A DNA stretch of 64,000 bases from Chrysoperla carnea (Eukaryota > Arthropoda > Insecta > Neuroptera > Chrysopidae). The stretch spans positions 36,651,172 to 36,715,171 of the forward strand of contig NC_058339.1 in assembly GCF_905475395.1 (NCBI RefSeq). The letters run 5' to 3'. A model generated the notes under the pieces. That model searched no databases and was not told the DNA's origin. It saw nothing but the letters and a program-made list of their open reading frames with translations. This document shows positions 25,260 to 37,616 of the stretch, one piece after another (the stretch's first letter is position 1; every line of letters begins with the position of its first letter). The position numbers and the translations under genes were made by a program.

Positions 25260-26478
25260 TAAGCTATTTCATCTTTTTTTGTCAAATGGTCGCTCTATTG
25301 TATGAATAGTGTAAGAATCAGTCAGCCAGAGTCTTCAATGTTGTGCTGGCCGCTAGTTGAACGGTGCCGTTTAATAAAAATAGCTGCCGGATCATCATGA
25401 AAATTAATTAACTCTATGGACATAGTTTGTGAAGGCATATAGATAAATCGTTTAAGAATTGGAACTTGTAGTGTCATCATTATAAAATTTATTTTGGGAA
25501 ATGTTGTAATTAGATAACGTCGCTTTCCAAAAATCAATGTCGATTTCAGATGCCAAGTTCTACTAGTGAGGTAATTTTTTTGATATATTTTATTTATAAA
25601 CAACCTCTATATAAAATAAATTTAAATTGAAGTTATTAAATTTGTTTTGAGTGTACGGAAATCAACAAATTAATTTTAAATAAAACATAATTGAAAGTTG
25701 GAATGATTGCCAAGGCCTTTTTATCTTCTATAAATAATTGTGGTAGGGTCAATGTTCCATTCAATAAATGATATATCACTCCTATTCACTCGTTTTCGTC
25801 AAATAAATAAAATTACTCAATATTTGCGCAAATATCAATCATTTTATTAATTAGTTTTGTTTGTTCTGTTACTACTTCCGTTAAAGTTGACCGAACAGCA
25901 CCTCGCAAAAAATTAAATAAAATGATCACTTTTTAAACAGAAATTAAAAATTATAATCTGTAAAAAATTATTATAATTTTTTTTTAATTTTGATCATCTT
26001 CTTGGGAGTAATAAAGAGCGTCATAGTGTAGACGCTCCTTAACATTCAGGTACACAAATAAATGTAAGATTCACGTAAATTAAAAACTCATTAATCACGT
26101 TTTTGGTGAAGCGAATTTAAAATAATCTGTTTTGGTTTGAAGTTAAAACATCTTTTTGTATTTCACAATCAATTTTTGTGACCTTCGAAAAGTACCTAGA
26201 TATGCTTATTCTTAAAAACTATTTTTTACTTTCTGATATATAAAAAGTTATTAATAGTCACTCCAAAAATCGAAATAAATAATTGTATATAACATTAGAT
26301 TTTCCAAAAGTGATTAAGTACTAACAGACTCTGTATTTGGATTCTTAATGGCAAGCCTCAAACATTTTTAATTTGGGAAAATACTTAGAGCAGTGGTGTG
26401 CATATTTTAGCATCGCTTGACTGGTTCTTGCAAATCGAGTTTCTGGTCTGGCTAACCGTTTTTACATTTATAATTTTT
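25260..26478. other. no gene seen
   Basis: AT-rich spacer. A minus-strand frame at 25322-25603 is open but lacks any recognisable feature. Confidence 0.45.
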
Positions 26479-26918
26479 GCCCCCAAATTGGCTGGAGCCG
26501 ACATATGGAGGGACGAAAAACGATATTTTTTTCTCCTTTAAACCTAACAAGACAGCGGTTTAATGAAAGTTTATATTGAATTTATACAGCAAAATTTTTT
26601 GCACAGCCAAAATGGGCGGGCGGATTTTGAGCCAGGAATTTTAGAAAAAAAAATTCACCTTTTAAACCGCATGCAAATTTAATAGATTGTTAATTGCCAT
26701 TTCCTCGTTGTGGAAAAAGATTTCCATCCGTTTTTATTGGACCATTCTTGAAAAATTAATTTTTGAAAAATTAATGTTAAAAAATGAAATTCTTTGCTCG
26801 AAAGCTATCCACCAGTTTCAGTTGCCAAAAATTTTGTGCTATATAAATCGGTTTAAAAGAGAAAAAAAATCGTATTTTTCATCCCTCCATATCTTGGCTC
26901 CAGCCAATTTGGGAACAA
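26479..26918. mobile_element. MITE with long (about 65-70 bp) terminal inverted repeats
   Basis: The left end CCCCAAATTGGCTGGAGCCG then ATATGGAGGGA(C/T)GAAAAA is mirrored at the right end (TCCCTCCATATCTTGGCTCC then AGCCAATTTGGGAAC). Pairing continues to a TTTAAACC block on both sides. About 440 bp, no coding. Confidence 0.8.
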
Positions 26919-27517
26919 AAACTGTATACGTATAAAATATTAGAAATTACCTAAGAAACTCGATTACCAAGAAAAATTTCCACAGAGACATTTCTGGACA
27001 AAATAGTTTTTGAATTTTTCACTGAATTTTCACTTGAATTTATCCTCAAAGAATATTTTTAATTTTTAAGCCAACCGAACAATTGAACATTTTCTCTGTC
27101 TCTTAAGGACGTTTCTTTCTATTAAGTATGAAATTATTTGAGACTTCCGTTTCAAATTTTCAGGGCGGGTAAAATTTTTCGATATATACCACAGTTTTCA
27201 AAATATCGAGGCCTAAAAATTTTTAGGAAAGCACTTTTAGAAGAAATAATACACAAATGCCATTCATTTCATCACTTTAACAATATGTTTCATCGAGTAA
27301 AATGTCCGTTGTCATAGTAAAGACATTTTTTTACGATTCCCAGACAGAAATAATATATAATCCATAATTTATTTAAAAAAAACTATTGAAATAGTTCTCA
27401 GTGAAATAAATAAAAGTATAAAATGTTTTTGGTTGGAAGTATTATTATTAATAATTACAATTATATGACATCAAGGATATAATTGTTGATTATTCATTTG
27501 AAAAAACATCAACAACA

Positions 27518-27541
27518 GTGCGACCGACGCGGCGCGGCGTA
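27518..27541 (+). promoter_or_regulatory. short GC/CpG-rich patch upstream of ADGF
   Basis: A run built from CGACCGACGCGGCGCGGCG stands out in DNA that is otherwise about 70% AT, 150 bases before the ADGF start. It probably marks the promoter or 5' UTR, but no TATA box or initiator can be assigned firmly. Confidence 0.3.
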
Positions 27542-27691
27542 ATAACTATAATACGTTTCATAATAAATAAGAGTTCAGAACACAACTGAAACAGTGTCTG
27601 TATATTATTTTTATTATAGTTTACAATTTACAATTCATTTAGCAAGAAACTATTCACAGTTTCACACAAATAGATTCATTCTTGTAACAAT

Positions 27692-29296
27692 ATGAATTAC
27701 ATCACATTGTTCATTAAAATTCTTATCATATTGCAAATAATAGTGACAATATGTGCATTGAAAGACTCGGATTATTGGCAAGAACGACAAAATTTTATCA
27801 ATCAAGAAAAATCAATGCAAATGGGTAACGGAATACATTTAAATCCAAAAGAAGATATTGTAAATCAAGTATTAATGTCTGCAAAATATGCTGAATTTGA
27901 TGCGGGCTTAGAAGATCCATCATCATTTTTACCAACAATTAATTTCTTGGAAGCAAAACCGTTAATTGAACAATCAAAAGTATTTCAATTAATCAAAGAA
28001 ATGCCAAAAGGTGCTGTATTACATGCCCACGATTCAGCTATAGGATCCGAAGATGTTTTTTATAATTTAACATTTATGGATAACTTATATTTTTGTAATA
28101 CAACTCAAGGAGAAATTCGATTTACTTTCTCAGATCATAGACCAAGGAAAAATCTAGTTTACGCATGGCGTGCATTACAGAAAAAACCATTCCGTGTGGT
28201 GTGTAGTGAATGGAAACTTTTGAAAGATGAACGTGCGAAAAGTGAAAATGTTAAAGTTTTAAATGATTATATTAAAAGTAAATTAACACTTCGTGTAGCG
28301 GATCCGAATAGTGTTTACACTGATGTTAATGTGGTATGGAATAAATTTCGCGATATATTCTCTACGGTAATTCCATTAGTGACATATCGACCAGCTTTGG
28401 AAAAGTATTGGTTTAAAGTGTTCCAAGAATTATATGAAGATCATATTATGTACCTTGAATTTCGTGGAACATTACCTCCTGCATACGATTTAAATGGGAC
28501 GACTTATGATGAAATCCAAGTGGCTGGAATGTATCTAGATGTTTTGAATCGTTTTAAGCAACAGTATCCAAAATTCCATGGAGCAAGATTTATTTATGCG
28601 CCTTATCGAAGAGTAAATAATCAAACTTGTGATAGATATTTAAATATTATACAAAAATTGTCAAAGAAATATCCTGATTTTATTGCTGGCTTTGATTTAG
28701 TTGGACAGGAAGATCAAGGTGAACCACTATCAAGTTTTGCTGATAAAATAAAAACATTACCAAACGATATACGATTCTTTTTTCATTCGGGTGAAACAAA
28801 TTGGTATGGAGAGTCTGATATGAATCTAATTGATGCAATATTATTAGGGACTGTACGCATCGGTCACGGTTATGCTTTAACTAAACATCCGGCTGTACTG
28901 CAATTAGTTAAGGAAGAACGAATTGGTATTGAAGTGAGTCCCATATCGAATCAAGTATTACATTTAGTTCAAGATTTACGTAATCACCCAGCCGCTGGAT
29001 TTATTGCACAAAATTTACCAGTGGTTATATCCAACGATGATCCTGGTTTTTGGGGTGCAAAAGGTTTAAGTTATGATTTTTATGAAGCATTTATGGCATT
29101 TACAAGCCGGAATGCAGATTTACGTGTACTCAAACAATTGGCGTTAAATTCAATTGAGTTTAGTGCAATGCCAATGGAGGAACAAGGTGCCGCGACTCAG
29201 AAGTTTAATGAACAATGGGCAACGTTTATTGATAAAGTGATCGCACAAAATGAAATTAGTAAGATTAATGAAACTCCAGTGGCAAAACAGCAATAA
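27692..29296 (+). CDS. ADGF: adenosine deaminase-related growth factor (ADGF / ADA2-type), secreted
   Basis: Secreted enzyme that deaminates extracellular adenosine or deoxyadenosine to inosine or deoxyinosine; in insects the family controls extracellular adenosine and cell growth. Complete 534-aa ORF in one exon. Residues 1-22 form a hydrophobic signal peptide. All metal and catalytic blocks of the adenyl-deaminase fold are present: HAHD at 111-114 after MPKGAVL (zinc ligands), the substrate block LEFRGTLPPAYDL, HSGET with His365 and Glu368, RIGHG with His392, IEVSPISNQVL, and NDDPGFWGAKGLSYDFY with Asp449/Asp450. Length and the N-terminal dimerisation region match ADGFs rather than the shorter cytosolic ADA. 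Several N-x-S/T sites fit secretion. The coding region has no introns, unlike its neighbours here. Poly(A) signals at 29803 and 29821. Which ADGF paralogue (A, C, D) cannot be told. Confidence 0.95.
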   Translation: MNYITLFIKILIILQIIVTICALKDSDYWQERQNFINQEKSMQMGNGIHLNPKEDIVNQVLMSAKYAEFDAGLEDPSSFLPTINFLEAKPLIEQSKVFQLIKEMPKGAVLHAHDSAIGSEDVFYNLTFMDNLYFCNTTQGEIRFTFSDHRPRKNLVYAWRALQKKPFRVVCSEWKLLKDERAKSENVKVLNDYIKSKLTLRVADPNSVYTDVNVVWNKFRDIFSTVIPLVTYRPALEKYWFKVFQELYEDHIMYLEFRGTLPPAYDLNGTTYDEIQVAGMYLDVLNRFKQQYPKFHGARFIYAPYRRVNNQTCDRYLNIIQKLSKKYPDFIAGFDLVGQEDQGEPLSSFADKIKTLPNDIRFFFHSGETNWYGESDMNLIDAILLGTVRIGHGYALTKHPAVLQLVKEERIGIEVSPISNQVLHLVQDLRNHPAAGFIAQNLPVVISNDDPGFWGAKGLSYDFYEAFMAFTSRNADLRVLKQLALNSIEFSAMPMEEQGAATQKFNEQWATFIDKVIAQNEISKINETPVAKQQ

Positions 29297-29802
29297 TAAT
29301 TATGGGAGAATTTTTAAGTGTGGAATGTTTGTTTAATGAGACTGTATTGTATTAATAATTAATTGAAAATAGTTTTAAATTTAATATTTATTTTTTAAAG
29401 GGTCTGTAGTCAGTTTAAGAGCTTTACTTCTTTTGTATTTTAGACGCAAAATAACTGGAACCAAAATTACTTTTTTCAATTCAAAGAAACTAGCAATATA
29501 CCTATACAATTTTCAAGAGCATAAAAATCAGAAATTTAAATAAAAGTGCTTGGAAAATTTACGGAAAACGTCGAGGAATCAAAAATGTACATACTATTGA
29601 ATGAACGACCTCTAATAATGAGAGAATAATGTCAATAGTGAAATTGAGAGTTTAAATAATGTTGACTACAGACCTGTAATTCTGTACTTGGCGAGTAGTT
29701 TTTTTCGCATTGTTATAATTATTTAATTAATTGTAAGAAGATATTGTTGTATGTGTTAATTTTTGTGTGTGGAAATGTGAAACAATTTTGAATTTTGTGA
29801 AA

Positions 29803-29826
29803 AATAAACATTTTGTTTACAATAAA
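29803..29826 (+). terminator. poly(A) signals of ADGF
   Basis: Two AATAAA hexamers (29803 and 29821) lie about 510-530 bases past the ADGF stop codon. Confidence 0.5.
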
Positions 29827-29886
29827 TTTTTGTTTTTGAATAATTTAATTTTATTTACTATAATTGTGTCTTTTTATTTACAAAAA

Positions 29887-29973
29887 TTATGTTATCATTT
29901 TGCTCATAAAATTTTAATAAGATCTACCATATCATATTAATTTATGTTATCATTTTGCTCACAAATTTTATTA
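29887..29973. repeat. short tandem repeat (55-bp spacing) after ADGF
   Basis: TTATGTTATCATTTTGCTCA occurs at 29887 and again at 29942, with partly similar flanks. A small two-copy tandem duplication just past the gene end. Confidence 0.6.
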
Positions 29974-30182
29974 CCATATACGATAGGATAAGATGTAATG
30001 ATACAAACCTAGAAGGTCAAAATAAAATGAAAGTTAAAAAATAAAACCCGACTTCAAAACAACTATTAAAATTAGAGAAAGATCAAGTTCCTGATTCTAT
30101 TTAAAAAACGGTTGGATTAAAAATAGTTTTGATAGATTACAATTATCTCTGATTACAATTATTTTTTGTATAAAACTAAAAC

Positions 30183-30790
30183 CTTTTAAAGTAGTAGCAC
30201 GATCGCCAAGACAAGTTTAGACTTGTGGTTGAAATTATTTGTACCTTATTTTCAACTTTGATGATAAATTTTGTTATAACTTCATGAATGTGTACGAAAA
30301 ATAAGAATAAAATTTTTCGAAATCTATTAAGAATTAACGTTTTCGATTTTTTTAAATTCCATCGACATTTTGAAAATATCGACAAATTTTAATCTTACTT
30401 TTCGTCTTATATTGTTGCATAATTCAACATTATCAAGTTATAGCATAATTCAACACCGAAATGGAAAAAATATATTTTTTTAAATTTGTGTTCCCACTAC
30501 CGTGGTGCTCATACATCCTTAATTAGTCTGGCAAAACGGTTTTTTTTTTGTTTTCAATAATTTATTAAGGTTTAAACTTTTTTTTAATTTCCACCGACTA
30601 GTTTTGGAGAAATCTATGAAAACATATCATCCATCTACCGATTTCCCTTATGCCTACTTTTGAAGTCATTAATTTATTTAAATAATCGGACAACCCCCTT
30701 TCCCCCTAAAATTTTCAGAATTTATTTCGACATCATATAAAAACAAAAAATTAAGCCTTTTATCCAAAATTGCCCTGACATTCTTCAAGA
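30183..30790. mobile_element. MITE family B copy
   Basis: Starts TTTTAAAGTAGTAGCACGAT and matches the copy at 7915 through TTGTTATAACTTCATGAATG, AAACATATCATCCATCTACC and the closing AAATTGCCCTGACATTCTTC. The right end is blurred. Confidence 0.65.
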
Positions 30791-31912
30791 CTTTTGATGC
30801 TTAGTAATTATAGCATCTGTCCACTCATACATACGCATACATACGGTGCTAAACCTTAAGACTTTTAATGTTTTGGTAATCGGGAAATGAAAAGGTAAAA
30901 AACATTAAGAATCTTTTCTAATGTTGTCATAGTCTTGACCTTGACTCACTTAATTTAACTGTTTCTAAACTTAAAAAAAGGAAAATATCTGAGTTATTCA
31001 TCATAAACATAAAATATACTTATATTAAAAACTAATAAATTATGAATTGATTAAATTGAATAAATTCCTATAAATACAAGCCTATATGCTATAATTTATG
31101 TTTTTTGTTTATATATTTATAAAAAAAAATTATAAAAAACTATGATTTAAACAAAAAAATTAACTTCCCTTTCTCGGATTGTATAGATTTTTTTATCCGA
31201 GAAAAAGAAATGTGATTTCAGTCGTAAAAAATTCGAATAACACCAAGGCAAGTATTGTATCTTAAAAAAAAATTATTGCCTATAGTTTTCTAAATAAGAT
31301 CTCTTTGAAAGGTTTCCAATTACTTACCGAACACTCTGTATGCCTTAAATTTTTTTTTATTTGCTATATAAAAATTATTCATGGCTAGCTAAATGAGAGG
31401 AGTTTTTTTATTTAGTTGATTGATAAATTCTGAAAATTACTATGATAGTTTAATATACACGCGATATCTTTTGCAATAAAGATAGCGATGTTAGTCCGAG
31501 TAACATAGGATAAGTGACATCACAAAAAATTATTATAGTACACCAGACTTGTCAGATTGGGCGATTTATCAAATTGGAAGATTTACATCATGCATACGCT
31601 TCAAAATCGCAAATTAGGCTCTTATTTTTCGATATTGGCAAAAACCTACCAAATATCATGATTTCATTTTATACGTGTCTAGGTAAAACTTAAATTTGAT
31701 TGATATAAAAAAATATTAATCTTCATAATAGGGGACACTTGGGTAACGATTACTAAAAAAACGTCCATGATCTGATAATTGGGCAACAGAATATTTCGCT
31801 TCTTTTGTGTATAAATGGGACGATTTGAATGAAAATTAGCCGGAAACTCAGTACCGGGGGTCAATAATCATATCGATTCAATTAAATTTTAATTCCTTAC
31901 AATCCAAAAAAC

Positions 31913-32049
31913 CCTACTTCGGTGAAGAACAAATCGTGTAATCAAGGACTTTCGGATTTATATAGGTAATAGAGGGTGCACGATGGAAGCACACAAAAAT
32001 AAGACTGGAGGTCCCTGACTACACGACTTATTCTTCAGCGAAGTCGATT
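31913..32049. mobile_element. short inverted-repeat element
   Basis: CTACTTCGGTGAAGAACAAA (31913) and the reverse complement of 32012-32049 (CGACTTCGCTGAAGAATAAG) align over about 38 bp at roughly 80% identity, enclosing about 60 bp. Fits a tiny fold-back or MITE. Confidence 0.6.
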
Positions 32050-33223
32050 TCTTTTAAAGTTATTTTATAAATTGAAATGTAGGTAGTATAATTATCCTTT
32101 CTAACAATGAATTCATAGATATTGACTTATATTAATTAAAAATCGTCTACCATTTTTTTGTTACTAATTTTTTTTGGTATATAGAATAAAACATGCAATA
32201 ATGAAGCAAAAATCAGTCAAGTGCGAATCGAAGTCAACTCACAAAGAGTTCCGTACCATCGTACAAGATATAACATTGTCTACTTTTTAAATACTTTTGT
32301 AAAAGAAACAAGAGAAGTGACTTATGCAACACACATTACAAGTATACATTATAAGTAAGCTACCATATATATTTACTAATAATGACCTAATTTTCATGGC
32401 GGGCATTTTGAAATTCGCCATATTGGTTTTTATTATTTGATGTTATAGGGACAATAGGTAATACACACTGTTAAAATTTTAGATGTCTAATTATTGCGAG
32501 CTACGAGAAACCGAACAGGCAGTAGAGTTTTAGTAAAAGATAACCAAATTTTCGATTTATCTCCAAATACATTTTTCGGGAAAAATTATATTACTGACTT
32601 TTTTTTATCTTTAAGTATTTTGTCAGCGAATAATAATAATTTTTTAAAGTTATCCAAGAAACTTATTACAAAAAATTCAAAATTTGCTTAATATTGATCG
32701 AGAAATATTGCAAAATTAAAAACTATAACAAGTGAATTTCGTTAATGCTTAATCTAATCAAAAAAATCATTTTAGACTTATTTTGAAATAAACCAGAAAT
32801 TCATTCACTAGAAATTTGTCGTAACTTACGACACATCCTGTATAGAAGATTTTACTTACATGCAAAAAAGGGTAGAAAAATCGTCAAACTCAGTGATAGA
32901 AAGAACAAAGGCTCTCTGCCATGTACTGGATGCATGTATTTAGATTTAAGATAGATTTTAAAGTCAAACAAGGTTACGAAAATAATTTCTAAATTAAATA
33001 TAAAATTATTGAATTTATTTTTGATTAGTTTGCACAACGACAATAAATTAAAAATAGAATTTTTATATTTATATTGAACACTCATTTATTTTATTGGTGT
33101 TCAAAAGTGTCTATTAATTATTAATCTCTAATTTGTCAATAAACTTTGATAACCCAAAATTGTAAATATGTTGATACTGACCTTTTTTTATTTTATACAA
33201 ATAAATTTGCGTAGATGAAAATT

Positions 33224-33541
33224 TTAAAGTATTCCTTCGGATTTGGCTAATAAAGTCTTATTTTTTCCGTTTAACTCTGACTGAATTTTTTTCGGCTTTA
33301 TACATTTGATTTTTTTCCAGAAATATTTATATCTGACTCTGAAGTTTTGTCTATAGCTTTTATCGGTTTCCTCAGCATATTTACAGAGAAATACAACAGC
33401 TAACAGTCTGTTAATAATCTCGATACATTGGCGACAATTTACACAAGCATGCTCGACAACAGCTTGTGAACTTGGCGCTTCGTGACCGCGATTTGTCAAA
33501 TTTGATTCTAATGTTGGACTCTTATAATAATAAAACTTCAA
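33224..33541 (-). other. 105-codon ORF, unknown
   Basis: Minus-strand open frame with no in-frame ATG at its start. It has more balanced codons than its surroundings (NRGHEAPSSQAVVEHACVNC, then RQCIEIINRLLAVVFLCKYA). Cys, His and Trp are present in numbers unusual for AT-rich noise. It may be a decayed gene or transposon piece. Nothing upstream or downstream supports splicing. Confidence 0.2.
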
Positions 33542-35502
33542 TTAGGCATGTTTGTCAACTACGTTTGCCTACAACACAGTTGTTTACTATCTATTTTTGT
33601 TTGTAGGTATTAGCTACAAAGTCGATACAAATAATGCGCTGGACTATATAATAACATGGGTGACTGACCAATAACGTATGTCAGTTGTTAATATTTTTGT
33701 AGAATAAGCCAGACCGCCGGATTGGCAAGATTCGGCTGACTAATCAGTATCTATGTTGGTAAGAGATCCATGAGTTGCGATTTTTACGTTTATATCTCTT
33801 CTGGAAGTGGAAGCCTTCGTCAAGGCTTAATAGGCTATCAAATAATTTTCCTAAAAAAAAACATTAACAACCGGTTAATGCGCTGGCCCCGGGAAATATT
33901 AACATCTATTGTTAGCGAGAGAATGATGATAAATTTCTGTTTTTTTTTTTTTTTCATAACAAAATTAACCTTGTTTAGTCAAAACTTGTCGATCTTTAAA
34001 ACGAATTGATCCTTGCCTAGATTCTTGTTGCAATATTTCGATGATACATTTAAAACGTATCAGGTGAGAGAAGCCACTAGATACGCCCTTTTGTTTTTAT
34101 ATAAAAACAAAAGAATTCCAAAAATCAATTATGAAATTTATTATGCATTAATAAATTGCTGTTATTGACGTCATAAACTAATTCGAATTTAATCCAGAGG
34201 ATTATAGATTTTATTAAGTAATTTTCTAAAGGAAACTTACTTATAAATATAAAATTATATATCTAAATTAAAAAAACACGTAAATTTTTTATTGATGACT
34301 TTCAAGCAATAAATAGTATAAAAATTGAATCGTAAAATAATGTTTTTATGAAATTCTCTTATCTTTGTAAACATTTAGGTTATTTACTAATAAAATAAAT
34401 GATACTTTCAAAAAAAAAATTAATCAAGTTTTCATGGATAATGACTAATCGATAATAGTATACGGTACCAGGCCCTTGTTCACGAGTGATTACTAAAAGC
34501 CGTACACTTCGTATGTGATATCCAAAATTGTAACAATTTCGTCACGCAATTGCATTACAATCTTAAATTTGATTAGGTAATAACCATTTCTTTTTTGTTA
34601 TTCTTATAAGAAGATGAATAAATAATAAATAGAAAAGTGAATTTGCACGGCATTTTACAAAGCAGGATGTGCGCCTACACCGTCCAAGGTCCAACACATG
34701 AAAAAAAACACAGACAGTTTTTGCTTTGTTGGACGACGAACAACTTCTTTTGAAATTATCGGGGCTATTTGTTGTTTAATTCTCTTCTTATGATCGGTTA
34801 TTAATCATTTTTTTATATTTTGGCAGAATTGAAATTTTTGAAGACTTGCATAAGATAACTCCCCATTTTATTGAATTGAATTTCCCCAAAAAAAAAAACA
34901 AAATTTTTAGGATCACTACAACGAAGCGACAAGTGTCCCCTCGATAGTATAGTAGGTAGTAGTATTCACTTATGAAAATGGTAGTATTCGCTGGTTCCTA
35001 CTGTGGACTATAATATGTCAACATTAATAGTAAAAGTAAATAATTAAAAATTATTTAAATTATATAATTTTTAATTTTATATATAGCCTTGCATACATTT
35101 ATTAACAGACCTGACCTTCTCAACTCTACTTACGTATTAATTCAGGGGTACCTATGCTTTTTCCTTCCCAATATTCGATGATGAGTTTTCAACAGATTTT
35201 TACGTGTTTATATCTCCAAAAATTGAAATTTTAGCCAACGATCTGAATCGAAAGTAACTATCTAATTTTGCGGCAAAGAAAAAGAAGAACGAAAAATCTA
35301 ATAGAAATATATTTCCATTTAAAAAAAAAACAAGTTGGCACTTCTTAGTTTGACCATGAACTCGTCCCTGTATTTCAAAAAATAAAAAATACTGCATTTT
35401 CTAGCCCCCCCCCCAGTCCTCCAAAATGAGCTGATAAATAGCCTAGATTTTATTATGCACCAAATATTATAAGAAAAATGTTCATGAATTTAAAAGAAGT
35501 CA

Positions 35503-35508
35503 TTTATT
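35503..35508 (-). terminator. poly(A) signal of secreted protein A
   Basis: AATAAA on the minus strand, about 60 bases after the stop codon. Confidence 0.45.
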
Positions 35509-35569
35509 AAAAAAAAATAAATTACATTAAATTAAATTAATATCGAATCTAACAATTTAAAATAAAATA

Positions 35570-37616
35570 TCACATAGGGCAACAATTTGGTCCCAAATCA
35601 CCAATATCTATACAATTCTCTAATTCTGGTGGACATACAGTTGAACCAAGAGCTAATAGTGGAATTTGCTCAGTTTCCACATGATAATCGGTCATTACCC
35701 ATTCAGTTAGCACTCTTGGAAACTCTTTTGCTATGTTTAACTCCTGAAACATTTTGTTTTTTTAATTAATTTCTCGAATTAAATTATCAAAACCAAATTT
35801 AAAAAATATACAGGTGAGATAGACAACTGTGTGATTTTCAAAATGCTCTAAAAAAAATCGCATTAATTTTTCTCTTTAGAACTTAGAACTTATCTCTTTA
35901 GACTTCAATGAGCTGTGGGCTATCTAGGACATTTTTGAGCACTCCCAGTGGGATTTAAATCACTTCTTGCCAGGTTGGCTCTTCCAGTGCTTCAATATTG
36001 TTTTGATAGAATGCTTACACAATGTAAGTTCAATGTTAAAGTATTCACCACTCCATTGTCATTGACTAAATGGCAGGAAAAACGAGACAGGCGGAAGGGA
36101 ATCATGGCCAACTGATTTCCAAAACAATTTACTTTAATAAACAATATTGAATTAAAAACCCAATACGATTGGCTCAAAAACACAATTAATTTTCTTAAAT
36201 ACTTGAAAGTGCTTACTTTCCTTAAATGCTTTTTATGTAGTTAAAGATGGTTTATAAACTGTATGCGTTTTCAAAATCACACACTTCTTTGCTTCACTAT
36301 GGGTATGCGTTATATTGTATGCAAATACGAATAGCCAATTAATTCAACCAATTTATAAAACAAGCTCAGTGTTTAATTAATTTTTCTATAATCACACATA
36401 ATTTACGTCTTTATGTATAAATAACAAACTGTTTAAATTTCTTTAAATTTGTTTAAATCATCAGCGTTTAAAGTTTGAATCGATATTTACCTCAAATTTT
36501 CTATATAGTTCTGGCATAAATGGATATTCTAGGATAGCCATATCATCGTGCAGTGATTCAACACTTGTTGACCAATAATGTTTCATTAAAAAATACGAAA
36601 TAAAAGCTGATTTTTCTAAAACAAAAAAAAATGTTATTTTATTTGTACCCAAACTATAGAGTGTATCAGTGGCAAAGTTTTAAGTTATTATTTGTTAAAT
36701 AAATATTTACAGTTATTTTTCATTAGTTTTAATAAATTATTATTATATATAAACCTTCGCTGTAATCATTTTGGACTTTTAGTTGGCTATGGCGTCATTC
36801 TTTAATAATTAATTTTAAATATAGAGTGGGAAGGTAATTGTACGATTTTGAAAACAGTTTAAAACAAAAATTCATCAATTTTTTCAAAATATTTTCTGAA
36901 AATACAACTAGAACCATTTTTTTCATTCCTCCAAAAGTAAGAACCCATTTACCGTTTTTTTATTATATCCCAAATTCCAATCTGTTTTCGAAAAATTAGC
37001 TGGAAATTTTTTTTAAAAGTTTCCTGTTAATGTATAGATAGGAACTCTCAACAATTGCCTTCTTAAGCTTGTTCCAAAACGCTCCTTTCAAAAATAATCG
37101 ATTTGTTAAGTTATAGAACCATAAGATATGATAATACCAAATTAATCTAGGCTTATATATTTTAGTAATTATTTTTACCGAAATTTAAATTAATTATTAA
37201 TATTACTTAATAAAAATTAATAATTATTAATAAAATAATTTACTAATTTGGTCAATAATTATAATATTTTTTACATTAACTTAATAAAAAAAAATAAAAC
37301 AAAATTTAAATTAATTGACTAATAAGTTTTTTAAATATTAATTATTAATTTTGGTTACTATAAAGCAATACAAAACATGAATCTAAATTATTTCAGTAGA
37401 TATTATTAATTTAACAAAACGTTTCCGAGCAAATTATAAATTATATTATACCTACATAAAACGACTCAAACTAAAGAAAATCTTACCTTCTTCAGGCAGC
37501 GCATCAAATATTGCTTGTATAGGTTTTTCTTCCAAGGTACCCTTCCTCCAGGGTACTCTTCCATCAATAATATGAACAAATAATAAAATTGACACAATAA
37601 CTATTTTTAAATACAT
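35570..37616 (-). CDS. small secreted protein A, three exons (novel pair with the gene at 40131-41467)
   Basis: Family not recognised. Exons on the minus strand: 37616-37487 (start ATG at 37616-37614), 36615-36491, 35743-35570 (stop), giving 142 aa. Introns are phase 1 and phase 0 with GT..AG borders. Residues 1-19 (MYLKIVIVSILLFVHIIDG) form a signal peptide. The mature part of about 120 residues is acidic to neutral and contains a helical-looking middle exon (SAFISYFLMKHYWS). All four cysteines sit near the C-terminus as C-x6-C-x9-CC with the core CIDIGDLGPNCCPM, which could form two disulfides. The paralogue upstream has the same exon layout, intron phases and Cys motif. Poly(A) signal at about 35503-35508 on this strand. 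The four-Cys tail faintly recalls single-domain VWC proteins, but that domain has eight cysteines, so I do not assign it. Confidence 0.75.

Larger units (their letters stand above)
30791..35502. other. long intergenic stretch; small repeats and one odd ORF
   Basis: Holds a small stem-loop at 31170-31212 (CTTTCTCGGAT / ATCCGAGAAAAAG), the inverted pair at 31913-32049, the ORF at 33224-33541, a T-run at 33940-33954 and a C-run at 35405-35414. No gene can be supported. Confidence 0.45.

Noticed and set aside
35570-35752. single-domain VWC (Vago-like) protein
   Set aside because: Only four cysteines in C-x6-C-x9-CC; the SVWC domain needs eight in a different order.
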